Shown here piece after piece: positions 1 through 10,280 of a stretch of DNA of 64,000 nt (position 1 is the first letter of the stretch; each line of letters begins with the position of its first letter). Source of the DNA: Przewalskia tangutica (lineage: Eukaryota; Streptophyta; Magnoliopsida; Solanales; Solanaceae); the NCBI GenBank assembly GCA_029844215.1, contig CM056723.1, positions 3,246,980-3,310,979 of the forward strand. Reading direction: 5' to 3'. Below the pieces are notes generated by a model that made no database searches, was not told the origin of the DNA, and worked only from the letters and a program-made list of their open reading frames with translations. A program made the translations under genes and the position numbers.

Positions 1-722
1 TGATCATAGCTCAATTGGTTCCAGAGTGATAGATTGACCCAAATAATAAATACAATAGTACTTAACATTCACAATAAATGGTAAATTTGCTGGCTATTAG
101 TAGTACTATTAATTCAATAGAAAATGACACTGGCGCCCATTAAGAGCAGTCATGAGACTCGTTGTTCAGGAATTTCGTCAGTGATTAAAATTTATTGCAA
201 AAGACAATTCATGACAGGTAAGTATCTTTCACTTTACTGCCTCTAAATTTATAAATATTTATTAGTGTTTACACTAAATTAATTATTTTAATTTTAATTA
301 ATAAAAAATTTAAGTACAAATATATATCACTTAATTGTGCTTAAATTATAATTTGTGTATAAAAATATATATCTTGTATTTATTGGTTAAATATAAATAC
401 TTAATCGGGTAAAATGAGTATTGAATATGTTGGGGTTGTTGGTGTTGTTGCATTTGTAATGGAACAGCTAAATTTTTTGGCAGATGCTTTCTGCTAGGCA
501 ATGCCACTTATACTCATGGACTACTAATTTATTAACACTGTAATAATCTAGTTTTTCTGCCCATTTTTGCTTCTCAAACTTTTAATGTCAGCAAACATTA
601 TGCTACTCACTAATGTAATAAAGTTAATTTAATAGGAAAAACATAATTAAAAATAGTATTTGCTCCCCTCACTTAAAAGAGATAGGGCACATTAACACAA
701 CCTTTTAAATTGAATAAAGTAC
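1..722. other. AT-rich intergenic DNA, nothing recognised
   Basis: This is AT-rich sequence with no convincing open reading frame, splice-supported exon or terminal repeats. It is bounded on the right by the TRIM element. Confidence 0.5.
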
Positions 723-1059
723 TGGTAAATAATGAATTTTGGGTCTAACTTAACCTCAAAAACTAGCTTGTAGGATGATGATTGCCCAAGTCAATATAAA
801 AAGTTCTCATTTCATATCCGAGTGAGACTCTTAACACTCCCCCGCACACCCAGACCTTGTTAACTGGAGCGTGGATATTATAATTTGGGTCCAACATCGA
901 TGAACAAATAATTACAATTGGTTTGTCTCTGGTACCATGTAAAGAATGGATCTTGGGCCTAACTAAACCCCAAAAACTAAACTTGTAGGGTGAGAATTAT
1001 TCAATTCCGTATAAAAAAGTTCATATTCTCATTTCATATCCGATGTGAGACTCTTAACA
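723..1059 (-). mobile_element. TRIM (miniature LTR retrotransposon)
   Basis: Two direct repeats of about 114 bp (723-836) and 122 bp (938-1059) flank only about 100 bp of internal DNA. Read on the minus strand each LTR begins TGTTAAGAGTC and ends near TTTACA. Next to the right-hand (5') LTR, the minus strand reads TGGTACCAGAG, which resembles the initiator-Met tRNA primer-binding site TGGTATCAGAGC. Just before the left-hand (3') LTR it reads GTGCGGGGGAG, a purine-rich second-strand primer. There is no coding capacity, as expected for a TRIM. I see no clear 5-bp target duplication, so the element is old or a flank has changed. Confidence 0.75.
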
Positions 1060-1188
1060 TTATTAAGTTGAACATCGCCACTTCTTTATATTTATTAAAA
1101 AATAAAGAATAAAAGAGCATATGGCAAGTTAAGCTTTTTTGGCTTATATCATTTAATTAATATAACAATGTAAACACTTCTTATATAA

Positions 1189-1496
1189 GTGCGTTTAGTT
1201 CGGGGTAAACAGGAATGGAGGAATGAAATTCCCTTTGTTGTTGTTTATTTGGCCTTATTTTTTCATTTTCTTTACCCATTTTCAACTTTCATTCTCTTTC
1301 CTTGATTCTCCCACCCCACTAGGTATTTGGATTCCCTTTCTCCAACCCTAATTGACCACCCCGACTTCGACCGACTTCTGATCCGGACCTGACCACCCAG
1401 AACCAAACATGTAAGGACAATCAGATAATTCTTTTCTTTTTCATTCCATTCCCTTACTGAATTTCATTTCATTTACCCTGCGCGAACCAAACGCAC
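1189..1496. mobile_element. MITE with ~14-bp terminal inverted repeats
   Basis: The ends GTGCGTTTAGTTCG and CGAACCAAACGCAC are near-perfect inverted repeats. Both subterminal regions also carry matching GGAATG/CATTCC-type motifs. It is about 308 bp long and non-coding. The general look is Tourist-like, but no target duplication is clear, so the superfamily is an inference. Confidence 0.6.
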
Positions 1497-2223
1497 CCTA
1501 GTCTAATCCAATATGCTTTGTTATGTTGATGAGAGATTTGGTTTTGCTAGTTTAGTTATATGATTCTTTTCATAAAATAATAATAAAATAGCATAGAAAA
1601 TCTTCAAATAAAAAAAATTGTAGAATCATTTTCTTCAACATTGATTTCATTACTTTTCAAGTAATAACTAGTTCTTCTTGTTATGATTTGTTAATCGTAC
1701 TTATCTAATTTAATAGTATAAAAATCTTTTATAGTATCTACAAAAGTTAAATATTGATTTATGAATTTAATAATAATTAATGAAATAGGAGAAAACGTTC
1801 AAATTCCAGCGAAAATTAAATAAAAAATGTTAGTGACCTAGTGAACAAAGAAGTGATCATCTCGTAGACGTTCACATTCCGGCATAACAAAAAAAAAACA
1901 TTCATATTTGAAACTTAAATTCATATTCATCCTACTGCAATCTTGAATTGGTAAATAATTTATGTACAGAGATTCACTAGGGAGAGAAAAACAAGTTGCT
2001 GCTACTGCTAACGTGGGCTAGTACATGCCCCACACCTATTTAAGTCTCCACTCCAACTCCAACTCTAGAAAAAAAAACTTCACTATTTATTTCTTCCCTG
2101 TTTTCCAGGGTTTCACTGATTCAAAACTTCTTCTTTCCTGTTTCTTTATAACAAAAAAAAAAGCATTTCTTTCTTTCTAGACCCTTTATTTACAGACCCT
2201 TGAATTTCTTGAACTTCAAGTTC
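1497..2223 (+). promoter_or_regulatory. Upstream and 5' leader region of the KH-domain gene
   Basis: This is AT-rich intergenic DNA leading into the KH gene. A TATA-like CTATTTAAG lies near 2036-2044. It is followed by a C/T-rich stretch with CTCCACTCCAACTCC (about 2047-2061) and TTTCTTTCTTTC, typical of plant 5' leaders. Transcription probably starts near 2065-2080. The start site is inferred from composition only. Confidence 0.4.
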
Positions 2224-5200
2224 ATGTCTAATTTGTATAATCATAACTTGAATTTCTCACCTGCTAGAGCTGTTTCTCCTCATATTAATAGGACCAACCA
2301 AGATGTTGATATGTAAGGAATGAACAAATATCTTTTTTTTTTAATTTCAAGATTGTGGGGTTTTAAACTTAATGTTGAAAAATATATGCAAGATTGAATC
2401 TTTAACCAATTTTATTAATTTGGTTGTTTCTTGAAATTTTTTGTAGTCAGTACTTGACAGAGCTGTTAGCAGAAAGGCAGAAACTTGGACCCTTTACACA
2501 AGTTCTTCCAATATGTAACCGACTCTTGAATCAAGGTTGGTTTATAATTTCTTGAATTTTTATTTACTGCTGTTAAAATAAGTATGAGTTGGTTGTGCAT
2601 TTATCTGATATGATTTTAGTATGCTCTGTTTTGTCAATCTATACACTAATCTGTTAAGTTAAGAAGTGCTCTGTTGTTGTTTAATCAAATGGTTATGACT
2701 GGAAAAAAAATCGCAAGAAAGTTGTAGATTTTAGGCCAAATTGATCTAATCTACCTGATTGCAGTATGCAAAAGAAGCGATTTGTAGTAAAGAGAGATGG
2801 GAGATGAAATGCGATTTTAATAAGTTTCGGAACACTCAGTATGTAATGTGTATTGTTTATGTTTTGGTATATAAAAACAGTATCATCACAGGAATAAATT
2901 AAGAAGGATCATCTTTTGGCAGAATGCGCTACCATGGCGTATTCGATTTTTGTTACCAACATGTTCATATAGCTTTAATTTCTTGTCTCTGGCCGTTTAT
3001 CTTCTTATGCAACGTTTGCTTTGATTGTGATTACGCTATGTCTTGAGCCGAGGGTCTCGGAAACAGCCACTCTACCTACCAAGGTAAAGTTAAGGTATGT
3101 GTACACTCTACCCTCCTCAGACACCACGTGGTGGGATTTTACTGGGTATGTTGTTGTTGTTGTTGTTGTAAGTATTGGCCGTTAGGTAATGTTAAACTTA
3201 TTATCTTGATAGAGAAGTCTGGTGCACAAAGCATCCGACCTAAGGGCTGCACCCTAAGGGATGTGATGTAGATTGATAGAGAAGTGTGTATTCCACATAA
3301 ACTTTAGTCCACCGACGTTTTGAAAGAGGTGGATTACAGATTGGGATGTAACCTAATTTTTCTTCAATGAAATGTTTGTAGCAGATAATATACTTTTATA
3401 GCAAATTGTATGAGGTTAATCTCCTTGTGTGAATATGGTTAAGTTGGTGTATATTCTGCTTAATAGCTTTAGTGATTCTCCAAATGGAAAATTCATGAAG
3501 TTTAGTTTTAATCTCTTTGACAGAAATACTAAGACTCTCTGGGATGATTCCAAACCAAGTACTCAATGACTATGACAGACTACAACGTGGAAGCCCTAGT
3601 CCCGTGGGTCCATATGACATGATGCAACATGTTGGAGGAAAAGGTTTAGGTGGCTGGAATGGGAATGGATGGAACGCCTTTCAAGAGGTCAGAATTTTAA
3701 AATTTCTGGTTACTAATTCTGTAATGCTTGCCTATTAGGTGTCTTATGTGTTCTGTTAGTAGGGTCTAGCGCATGTTTTTTATGCTTATTGAAACACAAA
3801 CATGGTGTATGGAGATCGTAGTAAGTTAACATGTATGGTGCCCTCTTGTTATGACTTAATGATATATTTCATCATTATTGGAAAACTTGAGGGGAGTGCA
3901 GAATAATGTTTAAACAAAGAGCCATTATGTGTTATGGTGAACTTGTCTTTAGTACATATCATACAACAGCAACATACCCAGTGAAATCCCACATTGTGGG
4001 GTCTTACCTTGATAGGTAGAGCAGCTGTTTCCGGAGATCCTCGACTCAAGACAAAACATAATCACAATCAAGCAAGCATTACAAAGCAAGAGATACGTCA
4101 GAGATGCGAGCCTCTATTTTACCCACCATGCCCCAATACGATGTGTGACATCGTCATCAATCTCTCCATTCCCTTGAATAATGGACCCGAGGTACTAAAA
4201 GCTTCCTTTCTAGAACACTGACCTGCTGTATCAGATTATAGAGTATTAGAACGGAAAGATCCATTAGATAATGAACTATTGGTTCTAAGCCATCTCTTGA
4301 CAGTCAGCCAACGGATAACCTTTTTAGCTTACAGAAAACAGCTCATTTTCGTGATAGGGGCAAAATCATAAAGTGAAGGAAGAAGATGGAACGCGGGAGA
4401 GAAACAACTACCAGTTACTCTTTCTACGTCCATTGTTTCCTTTCTTCTTCTAACTATGCTGATACTTCATACCATCAAGAAGCCTGTCTGTTTATTTCTT
4501 ATGACCTGCTTCAGATTTCTATAATTGGAAAGATCAAGTGGTTGGCATCAATCAGAAAGTTATACATCCAGCTGAAATCCATCTTAAAAGAAGCTGATAT
4601 TCGAAATATCATCTTCCTAAGTTGAACTAAAAGATTTGCTTTATCTTTCAATCGTATTCCTCGCTGAAACTGAGGACTAACTGTCTAGTGTCTACGGTTT
4701 TAAGTATGTTGTTGTTAGTCAGTTTCAATTATAACAGCTTTATTTGACAATAGAAGAAATCAACTTGCAACTTAGATTTGGCAATTATACTATCATGGCA
4801 TCATGTTTCATTTGGTACAACTCTGTCCTATCCGATTTCCATTTCGCTTTACTGGATAACACTTAGTTATGTTTGTTTTTCTTAGTTTTCAAAACATGCA
4901 AAGGACTTTTAAGGTGTTGAAAGGGCTTGGTCAGTCTTTCTTTATCTCGTTTTTTTTTTGGTGTGTGTGTTTAATGAAGTTCCAATGTCACAGAAAATGA
5001 GTTGATAATCACCTTCACTTTCTTGTTCTGCTAATGTGTTGCTGGTTGTATTGATATCCCTGAAATTCATTTTGCAGCAAAGATTAGGTGGACCACAGGG
5101 AAGGCCCATCGACTGGCAAGCTTCACCAGGAAGTCCAAGTTCATTTGTTGTGAAGCGGCTGTTGCGTTTGGATATACCTGTTGACAGATATCCTAATGTA

Positions 5201-6766
5201 AGCAACAGTAGATAATGTTAAATGTTGCCATCTATTTCTTTGTGGATCTAGTTTGGATTTACCTTTGAAGTGATAGGTTGCATTATCTGGTATAACATAT
5301 AATGATGCAATACATGTCACATGAACCTCCACGTAATAATATTGAAAATATCAATTTCAACTCCCATACAGGGGCGGAGCCACATACGGCCAAGGGGGTT
5401 CATCCGGAAAATTACATTGTTTATACATGGTTAAATTGATTTATTATGTATAGATAGTAGATGTCGAACCCCCTTAGACTTCTTCGTATTTTGAACCCCC
5501 TTATCGCAAATCATGGCTCCGCCACTGCTCCCATAGATGCCACTTTGTACCAATAATTATGTGATAACTCAGCATAATTAGTAACTCACTTAAGATGGAG
5601 GAAGGGGTGTGTTTGAAGAGATTTTGATATTTCGTCAAATTAATTGAGCAGTAGAAATCAGTTGCACTAAATCGTATATTTCTCATGGCACAGTTCAACT
5701 TTGTTGGACGGCTTTTAGGACCTCGAGGTAATTCTCTGAAGCGGGTGGAAGCATCTACTGGATGTCGTGTATTCATAAGAGGAAAGGGTTCAATAAAAGA
5801 CCCTGAAAAAGTAAGTTCCTTTGACATTTTCTGCAGAGTCGTCGTGCTTTTCGTTCAATTATTCTCATAGGCTTTCCTTTTGTATTACGTATGCTTTGTG
5901 TTCGTCTTATATTATTGTAGGAGGAGAGTCTGAGAGGCCTTCCAGGTTATGAGCACCTGAATGAGCAACTGCATGTTCTACTTGAGGCAGAATTACCCAT
6001 CAATATAGTTGACGCGCGGTTGAAACAAGCTAGCCAAATTATTGAAGAGTTGCTCAGACCTGTGGTAAGCACGTTTTGACTCGACATATTGAGCTATAAG
6101 CAATTGCAGACAACAAACTCATTATCTTGTGCCTTTGTGGTTTTTAATCATGATTTTTTTTTTTTGAAATGGTAAAATACATGAAATGGACAGACTAAAA
6201 GAGTTGACATATGCAGACAGCTGGTATGATGCGTGATAAATATTTGCACTTCGTGAATAACCTGAGATTACTTCTTAAGTGTGCAACTATCAAGAGTTAT
6301 TTTGCCCAAAAAGAAAAAGGGACATGTTGAATGAAGCAAAAGATCTCTTATGATCTGTTTTTAAGTTTCATACCTAAGATGATGCCTAATTACTCTTAGA
6401 ACTAAAACCCCATAGGAGAAGGTCTAATGTAACTACTCCCTCAACGTCAAACTGATAAACTTAGTTTGACTCGACATGGTGATTAACTAAGAGAGTTGAG
6501 AATATATAGTAGTTCAAAAGTTAGGTAAGAAAAGTCGTGTAGAAGATATTCGTTTTATGGTTTTGAGATATTCTAAGAATCATATTGCGAATTTCATGTT
6601 CATTTGCCTGGAATTGCAGGACGAATCGCAGGACTTATATAAAAGGCAACAACTTAGAGAACTTGCCTTGCTGAATAACAATTTTAGGGAAGAGAGCCCC
6701 CAACCAAGGGGTAGTCTATCTCCTTTTAGTTCAAGCGGGATGAAGCGAGCCAAAACTGGTTGGTGA
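2224..6766 (+). CDS. STAR/KH-domain RNA-binding protein (SPIN1/quaking-like family)
   Basis: Predicted nuclear RNA-binding protein of the plant signal-transduction-and-activation-of-RNA group; relatives such as rice SPIN1 act in flowering control. I model seven coding exons with GT-AG introns: 2224-2312, 2447-2535, 3524-3687, 5078-5197, 5694-5810, 5921-6064 and 6620-6766. They give 289 residues, the usual family length. Residues ~30-80 hold the dimerisation segment (YLTELLAERQKLGPF, then NRLLNQEILRLSGM). The KH domain covers about 135-235, with VKRLLRLDIPVDRYPN leading to the GPRG loop at 163-166 and RVFIRGKGSIKD after it. The C-terminus (RQQLRELALLN ... GMKRAKTGW) is the conserved tail. All exon phases agree and there is no internal stop. 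A hAT MITE lies in the intron between 5197 and 5694, and LINE-tail copies lie in other introns. The function is inferred from family resemblance. Confidence 0.93.
3000..3172 (+). mobile_element. RTE-type LINE 3' end (TS-like tail), intron insertion
   Basis: A short element ends in ACTGGGTATGTTGTTGTTG and a (GTT)n tail. Its body (CTTGAGCCGAGGGTCTCGG, then CTCTACCTACCAAGGTA) matches the minus-strand LINE 3' region at 8196-8320. TGGCCGTT occurs just before it (about 2990) and again just after it (about 3177), consistent with a short target duplication. It lies in the second intron of the KH gene. Confidence 0.7.
3965..4110 (-). mobile_element. RTE-type LINE 3' end, internally deleted
   Basis: Read on the minus strand this copy ends GGGTATGTTGCTGTTGT. 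It carries the same CTTGAGTCGAGG and CTCTACCTATCAAGGTAAG blocks as the copy at 3000-3172, but lacks the TGTGTACACT block between them. The similarity continues into the LINE 3' untranslated part (to about 4110). It sits in the third KH-gene intron. Confidence 0.65.
5369..5527. mobile_element. hAT-type MITE with perfect 8-bp TSD
   Basis: This is a 159-bp non-coding element with ends CAGGGGCGGAGCCA and TGGCTCCGCCACTG, a 14-bp inverted repeat with one mismatch. It is flanked on both sides by CTCCCATA (5361-5368 and 5528-5535). An 8-bp duplication with CAG...CTG ends is diagnostic of hAT. Subterminal AAGGGGGTTC and GAACCCCCTT motifs mirror each other. It lies in the intron before the KH exon at 5694. 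Confidence 0.92.
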
Positions 6767-7117
6767 TGACTGCTATGCTTTTCCTATTTGTGGTGCATTT
6801 GCGCAACTGGTTGGTGATGACTGTTATACTTTTCCTATTTGTGGTGCATTTGCGCTGCTACGCTAAATCTGCACCTAAATGCAGCACGTTTTTGTAGCTT
6901 TAACGTGGTGAAAATAGTACTACTGTGACAAAGAAAAAACAGCAGATTGAAGACAACCTCAAACTGATTTTGTTGACTGTAGTTGTTTGTTGTTGAAGTA
7001 GAATGATTATTTGATTTATTTGATCTTGACAGCTAGTTGACAAGGGTGATTTCCTTTCTTTTTTTCTCCTTTCCTTTTTGGGATTTGTAATTTATAATTT
7101 ATAATATCCTTTGTTAA

Positions 7118-7215
7118 ATATAGATTGCTATATGTAAATCCGATGTGGTGTTCGGTTATTGTGCGCACCTCGACTAATTCCACGAAGTTTTTGCTAGCCT
7201 CCACCAGCATAGCTG
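7118..7215 (-). mobile_element. Solanaceae-type SINE 3' fragment
   Basis: The minus strand carries GTGGAATTAGTCGAGGTGCG followed by CACAATAACCGAACACCAC. This resembles the conserved tail of a SINE common in Solanaceae genomes. The 5' half with pol III boxes is not recognisable, so this is a truncated relic. The assignment rests on remembered family sequence. Confidence 0.45.
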
Positions 7216-7555
7216 CATAAGTATTCCGTAAACTTTGTCTATCATGGCTAGGGCAGATGAAAAAAATCAGCTACAATATTTTTGCTTCTACTGGAATTTG
7301 TTTTTGCTTCTGCTGGAATTTGAAGACGCAATAGTCTTACTTATCTACATTCTACAAGTTCCTTTAGACTCGGAAAAGTGTGGCTTATTTCTCTTTTTTT
7401 TTCTTCAACTATAATCCACAACTCCATGAGTAACCAAATCACTAGTAATATTTCAAGCAACCATCTTATCAAAATAATACAAAGATTCAGAAAACTAATA
7501 AAATTAACTACTACTATTCTATGCTGGTCTTCAATACATACCAACTTTTACATAC

Positions 7556-9385
7556 CAAAAATTCATCTTTTGAAGTTAATTTTACCCAATCAGTCACTTC
7601 TGGAGTAGCTATAATCCCATATTTTTTCAAAGGAACATCACCAATAGCTCTAGTCATGGGATGGCCCATCAAAAGAGGAACATAATTAGGAAGAAATTCA
7701 AATTTCCCTCCAGAAGCTTCAACCCTAGCTCTCTCATCCAATCTATTTGCATTATGATCTTCAGTTAACTCCTTAGCTTCAAGTGACTGTGAGCAAATAA
7801 AAGCCTTCGAATCCCCTACATTCCGACTAAAACATGTTTTTTGTTGTATATGAGTGCAACAACTGCAGTAGATCCCAAATATAGTTCATGTTCAACAGCA
7901 GCCTTGGAGAATTCTGCATCAATCTCCTCAATAGTTTTAACTAACACGATGATTTTAAATTTTCCCTTTGGTTATAAGATTGTTCGTCGTAATTTTTACG
8001 CAGAAACTTAGCTAAAAAGAGCTTTGAAGCCATCTCACTAGCATCCGATCCAATATGACCATCAAATACTGCTACAACACCGACATTCTGTTTTGGAATC
8101 GAAGAAATTAGAGATAGAATGAAAAAAAACCATTGCATTGATTCATTACATTGTTTTTGTATTAAAAATAAAAGATTATATCACTATTTATAAAGAACAA
8201 CAACAACATAACCAGTGAAATCCCACACCGTGGGGTCTGGAGAGAGTAAAGTGTACACAGACCTTACCTGCACCTTGGTAGGTAGAGCGGTTGTTTTCGG
8301 GAGACACTCGGCTCAAGAAAGGCATAATCACAAGCAAGGCAATCAAAACAAAGCAAGAGAAACAGTCTAACTCAAATAAGGAATTAAAGCAGTATAAGTG
8401 TATTTGAACAAAAGAAAGCAATAGCTAACACAACTAAATAAACTAAGCAAAATACACTAAATAACACATATCAGCAGAAATCAAACTACAGTGGATTATA
8501 AAACAATAATGTGCCTATAAGTGTGATAGGCTAATCGAGCCTACAGTAACAACACTACAACTATCAATTTGTAAGCATAAGTAGGACTACGCTCGAGTAC
8601 CTACTACTCTTCTACCCTAATTCGTGTCCTCCACAACCGCATATCTAAGGTCATGTCCTCAGTAAGTTGCACTTGCGCCATATCCCGTCTAATCACTTCT
8701 CCCCAATACTTCTTCGGCCTACCTCTACCCCTCCATAGCCAACCTCTCACACCTCCGCACTGGGACATCTGTGTCTCTCATCTGCACATGCCCGAACCAT
8801 CTCAATCTCGCTTCCCGCATTTTATCATCCACCGAGGCCACTCTCACTTTCTCTCGGATATCATCATTTTTAATCCTATTTATAAAGGACAAAAGGGAAT
8901 AAATTAAGATCTATGTCTATTTTTGAAAATGTTTTACGCCTCCTAGCTCATAATTTCAATATATTTGTGTATAACACCTTTTATACAAGGTGTTTTTCAC
9001 CCAGATACATTAATGTTGTATATAATATTGTATACTGCGCTAGATGGCGTAAATATTTTCAAAAGCTATTTTAAAGAAAATATCCCAATAAAATAAAAGC
9101 AACTAAGCTATTTTATTTATGTATACTAAACTAAATATTCTGCAATTAATCACTTATAAGTTGTAGAATCACCTTTTCGAGTCAAAAGGGAAGAATTTTA
9201 ATATCAAGGTTGCATGTTACCCGATCCTCCTGGTATGACCTTCTTCCTTGGATTGAGGCAAAGTGACAATTTTGAATTGTATTTGGAACAGAATTCTCTG
9301 CAACAATTTGTTCAGGCTTAGGCTTGATTACGTTAGGGTTCATAAAAAATCCAACGAGGCAACTGGCAAGCAATAAAACATCCAT
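7556..9385 (-). pseudogene. PP2C-type protein phosphatase pseudogene (At3g63340/PP2C51-like)
   Basis: The minus strand encodes a serine/threonine phosphatase 2C relic. The 5' part (9385 to about 9182) has a hydrophobic N-terminus and the PP2C motif QGRRSYQEDR. The next part, from about 8087, has VVAVFDGHIGSDASEMASK, containing the metal-binding DGH motif. Further on come a LGSTAVVALIY block, NVGDSKAF, and HPMTRAIGDVPLKKYG ending at a donor-like GTATGT near 7555. It is broken. An in-frame TGA follows DIKILPF at 9182, and a reading-frame break with a stop lies between 7960 and 7940. Bases are missing just before NVGD near 7830, and no exon for the C-terminal catalytic half is found downstream. 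A truncated LINE occupies the intron. Such genes normally place a signal/anchor segment before the PP2C domain, as seen here. Confidence 0.85.
8196..8875 (-). mobile_element. 5'-truncated RTE-type LINE with exact 12-bp TSD
   Basis: CTATTTATAAAG is repeated exactly at 8184-8195 and 8876-8887 and flanks a 680-bp insert. On the minus strand the insert starts inside a LINE open reading frame: REARLRWFGHVQMRD, then PVRRCERLAMEG, then after a frameshift GRGRPKKYWGEVIRR. This is the C-terminal signature of RTE-clade reverse transcriptase proteins. It continues through a 3' untranslated part to GGGATTTCACTGG and a (GTT)n tail. The 5' end is missing, as expected from target-primed reverse transcription. 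It sits in an intron of the PP2C relic. Confidence 0.9.
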
Positions 9386-9595
9386 ATATGATAATACGCT
9401 TCATTTGACTTGCTTGTTGTTTTGATTGTACTCTGAAATTGATTGTGAAGAGATTAATGCGTGTTGGAGAAGAATTATGCCTTAATGGATTGTGGACTTT
9501 GCTTATCCTTTCTGTTAAGAGTACACAGGGGTGTCCATGGGCAGGTTAGGACCGATTAGGATTTAGGGCAGAGCAAGTCTTGACCTGCTAACATG

Positions 9596-10249
9596 TGTTA
9601 TTACCAATTTAGACCTTCACTGTATAAACTACAATAATATAGAAATATACTTCAAAGAATTGAACTTAACAACAATAAGGAACCAACAACATTGAAATCA
9701 ACTATAATGAATTCAACAAAGCATAAACACGTACTAACTTGATTAGTAGATAGAGGCCTGCAAATACAGTGACCTAAGATAAAAATTGGTCTCCGCTTGT
9801 GCTGCAGTTCAACAGACGTCTGTCTTGAGGATACAACTATATAGTTCTAGCACAAGAACTTCACCTGACAAACTACTATATGTGTTCTTCAGAAACTTAT
9901 TTTGGAGATGAAGAAGAAGAAGCAATAAGAGAAATTCTTCAAATTGATTTAGATTCTCAAATCTGAAGATTGATCTTGTTAAAATGTGTTGTTTCTATTC
10001 TAACAAGTGATCATCATGCTTATATAACATTTATTTTCGACCTTAAGCAACCATTCATCAAAGGTTGTGACTCTATGTGAAGAGTTGCAACTTTTGGTTC
10101 AAATCAAAAATTCTGCAGCTACGCGTACTGCATGTTAGCACCGCGACTCGGATTTCTGCAGCTTAGATGTTTCAGCATGCACACAGGCTCGAAAATCACA
10201 ACGCTCTTTTCCAATCACTTTTAATCTTCTTCTTATAAAAGTTCCAACA
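9596..10249 (-). repeat. 3' LTR of the copia element
   Basis: This 654-bp LTR matches 19391-20066. It shares, for example, the ACTTCAAAGAATTGAAC block near its left edge, the GATCATCATGCTTATATA block and CTTTTCCAATCACTTTTAAT near its right edge. It differs from the other LTR mainly in a GC-rich stretch near 10110-10190. Confidence 0.9.
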
Positions 10250-10280
10250 ATACCCCACATTTTATATTCACACATCCAAC

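Noticed and set aside
8653..8907. 84-residue plus-strand open frame
   Set aside because: It is the complement of the LINE coding fragment on the minus strand, which has recognisable RTE motifs.
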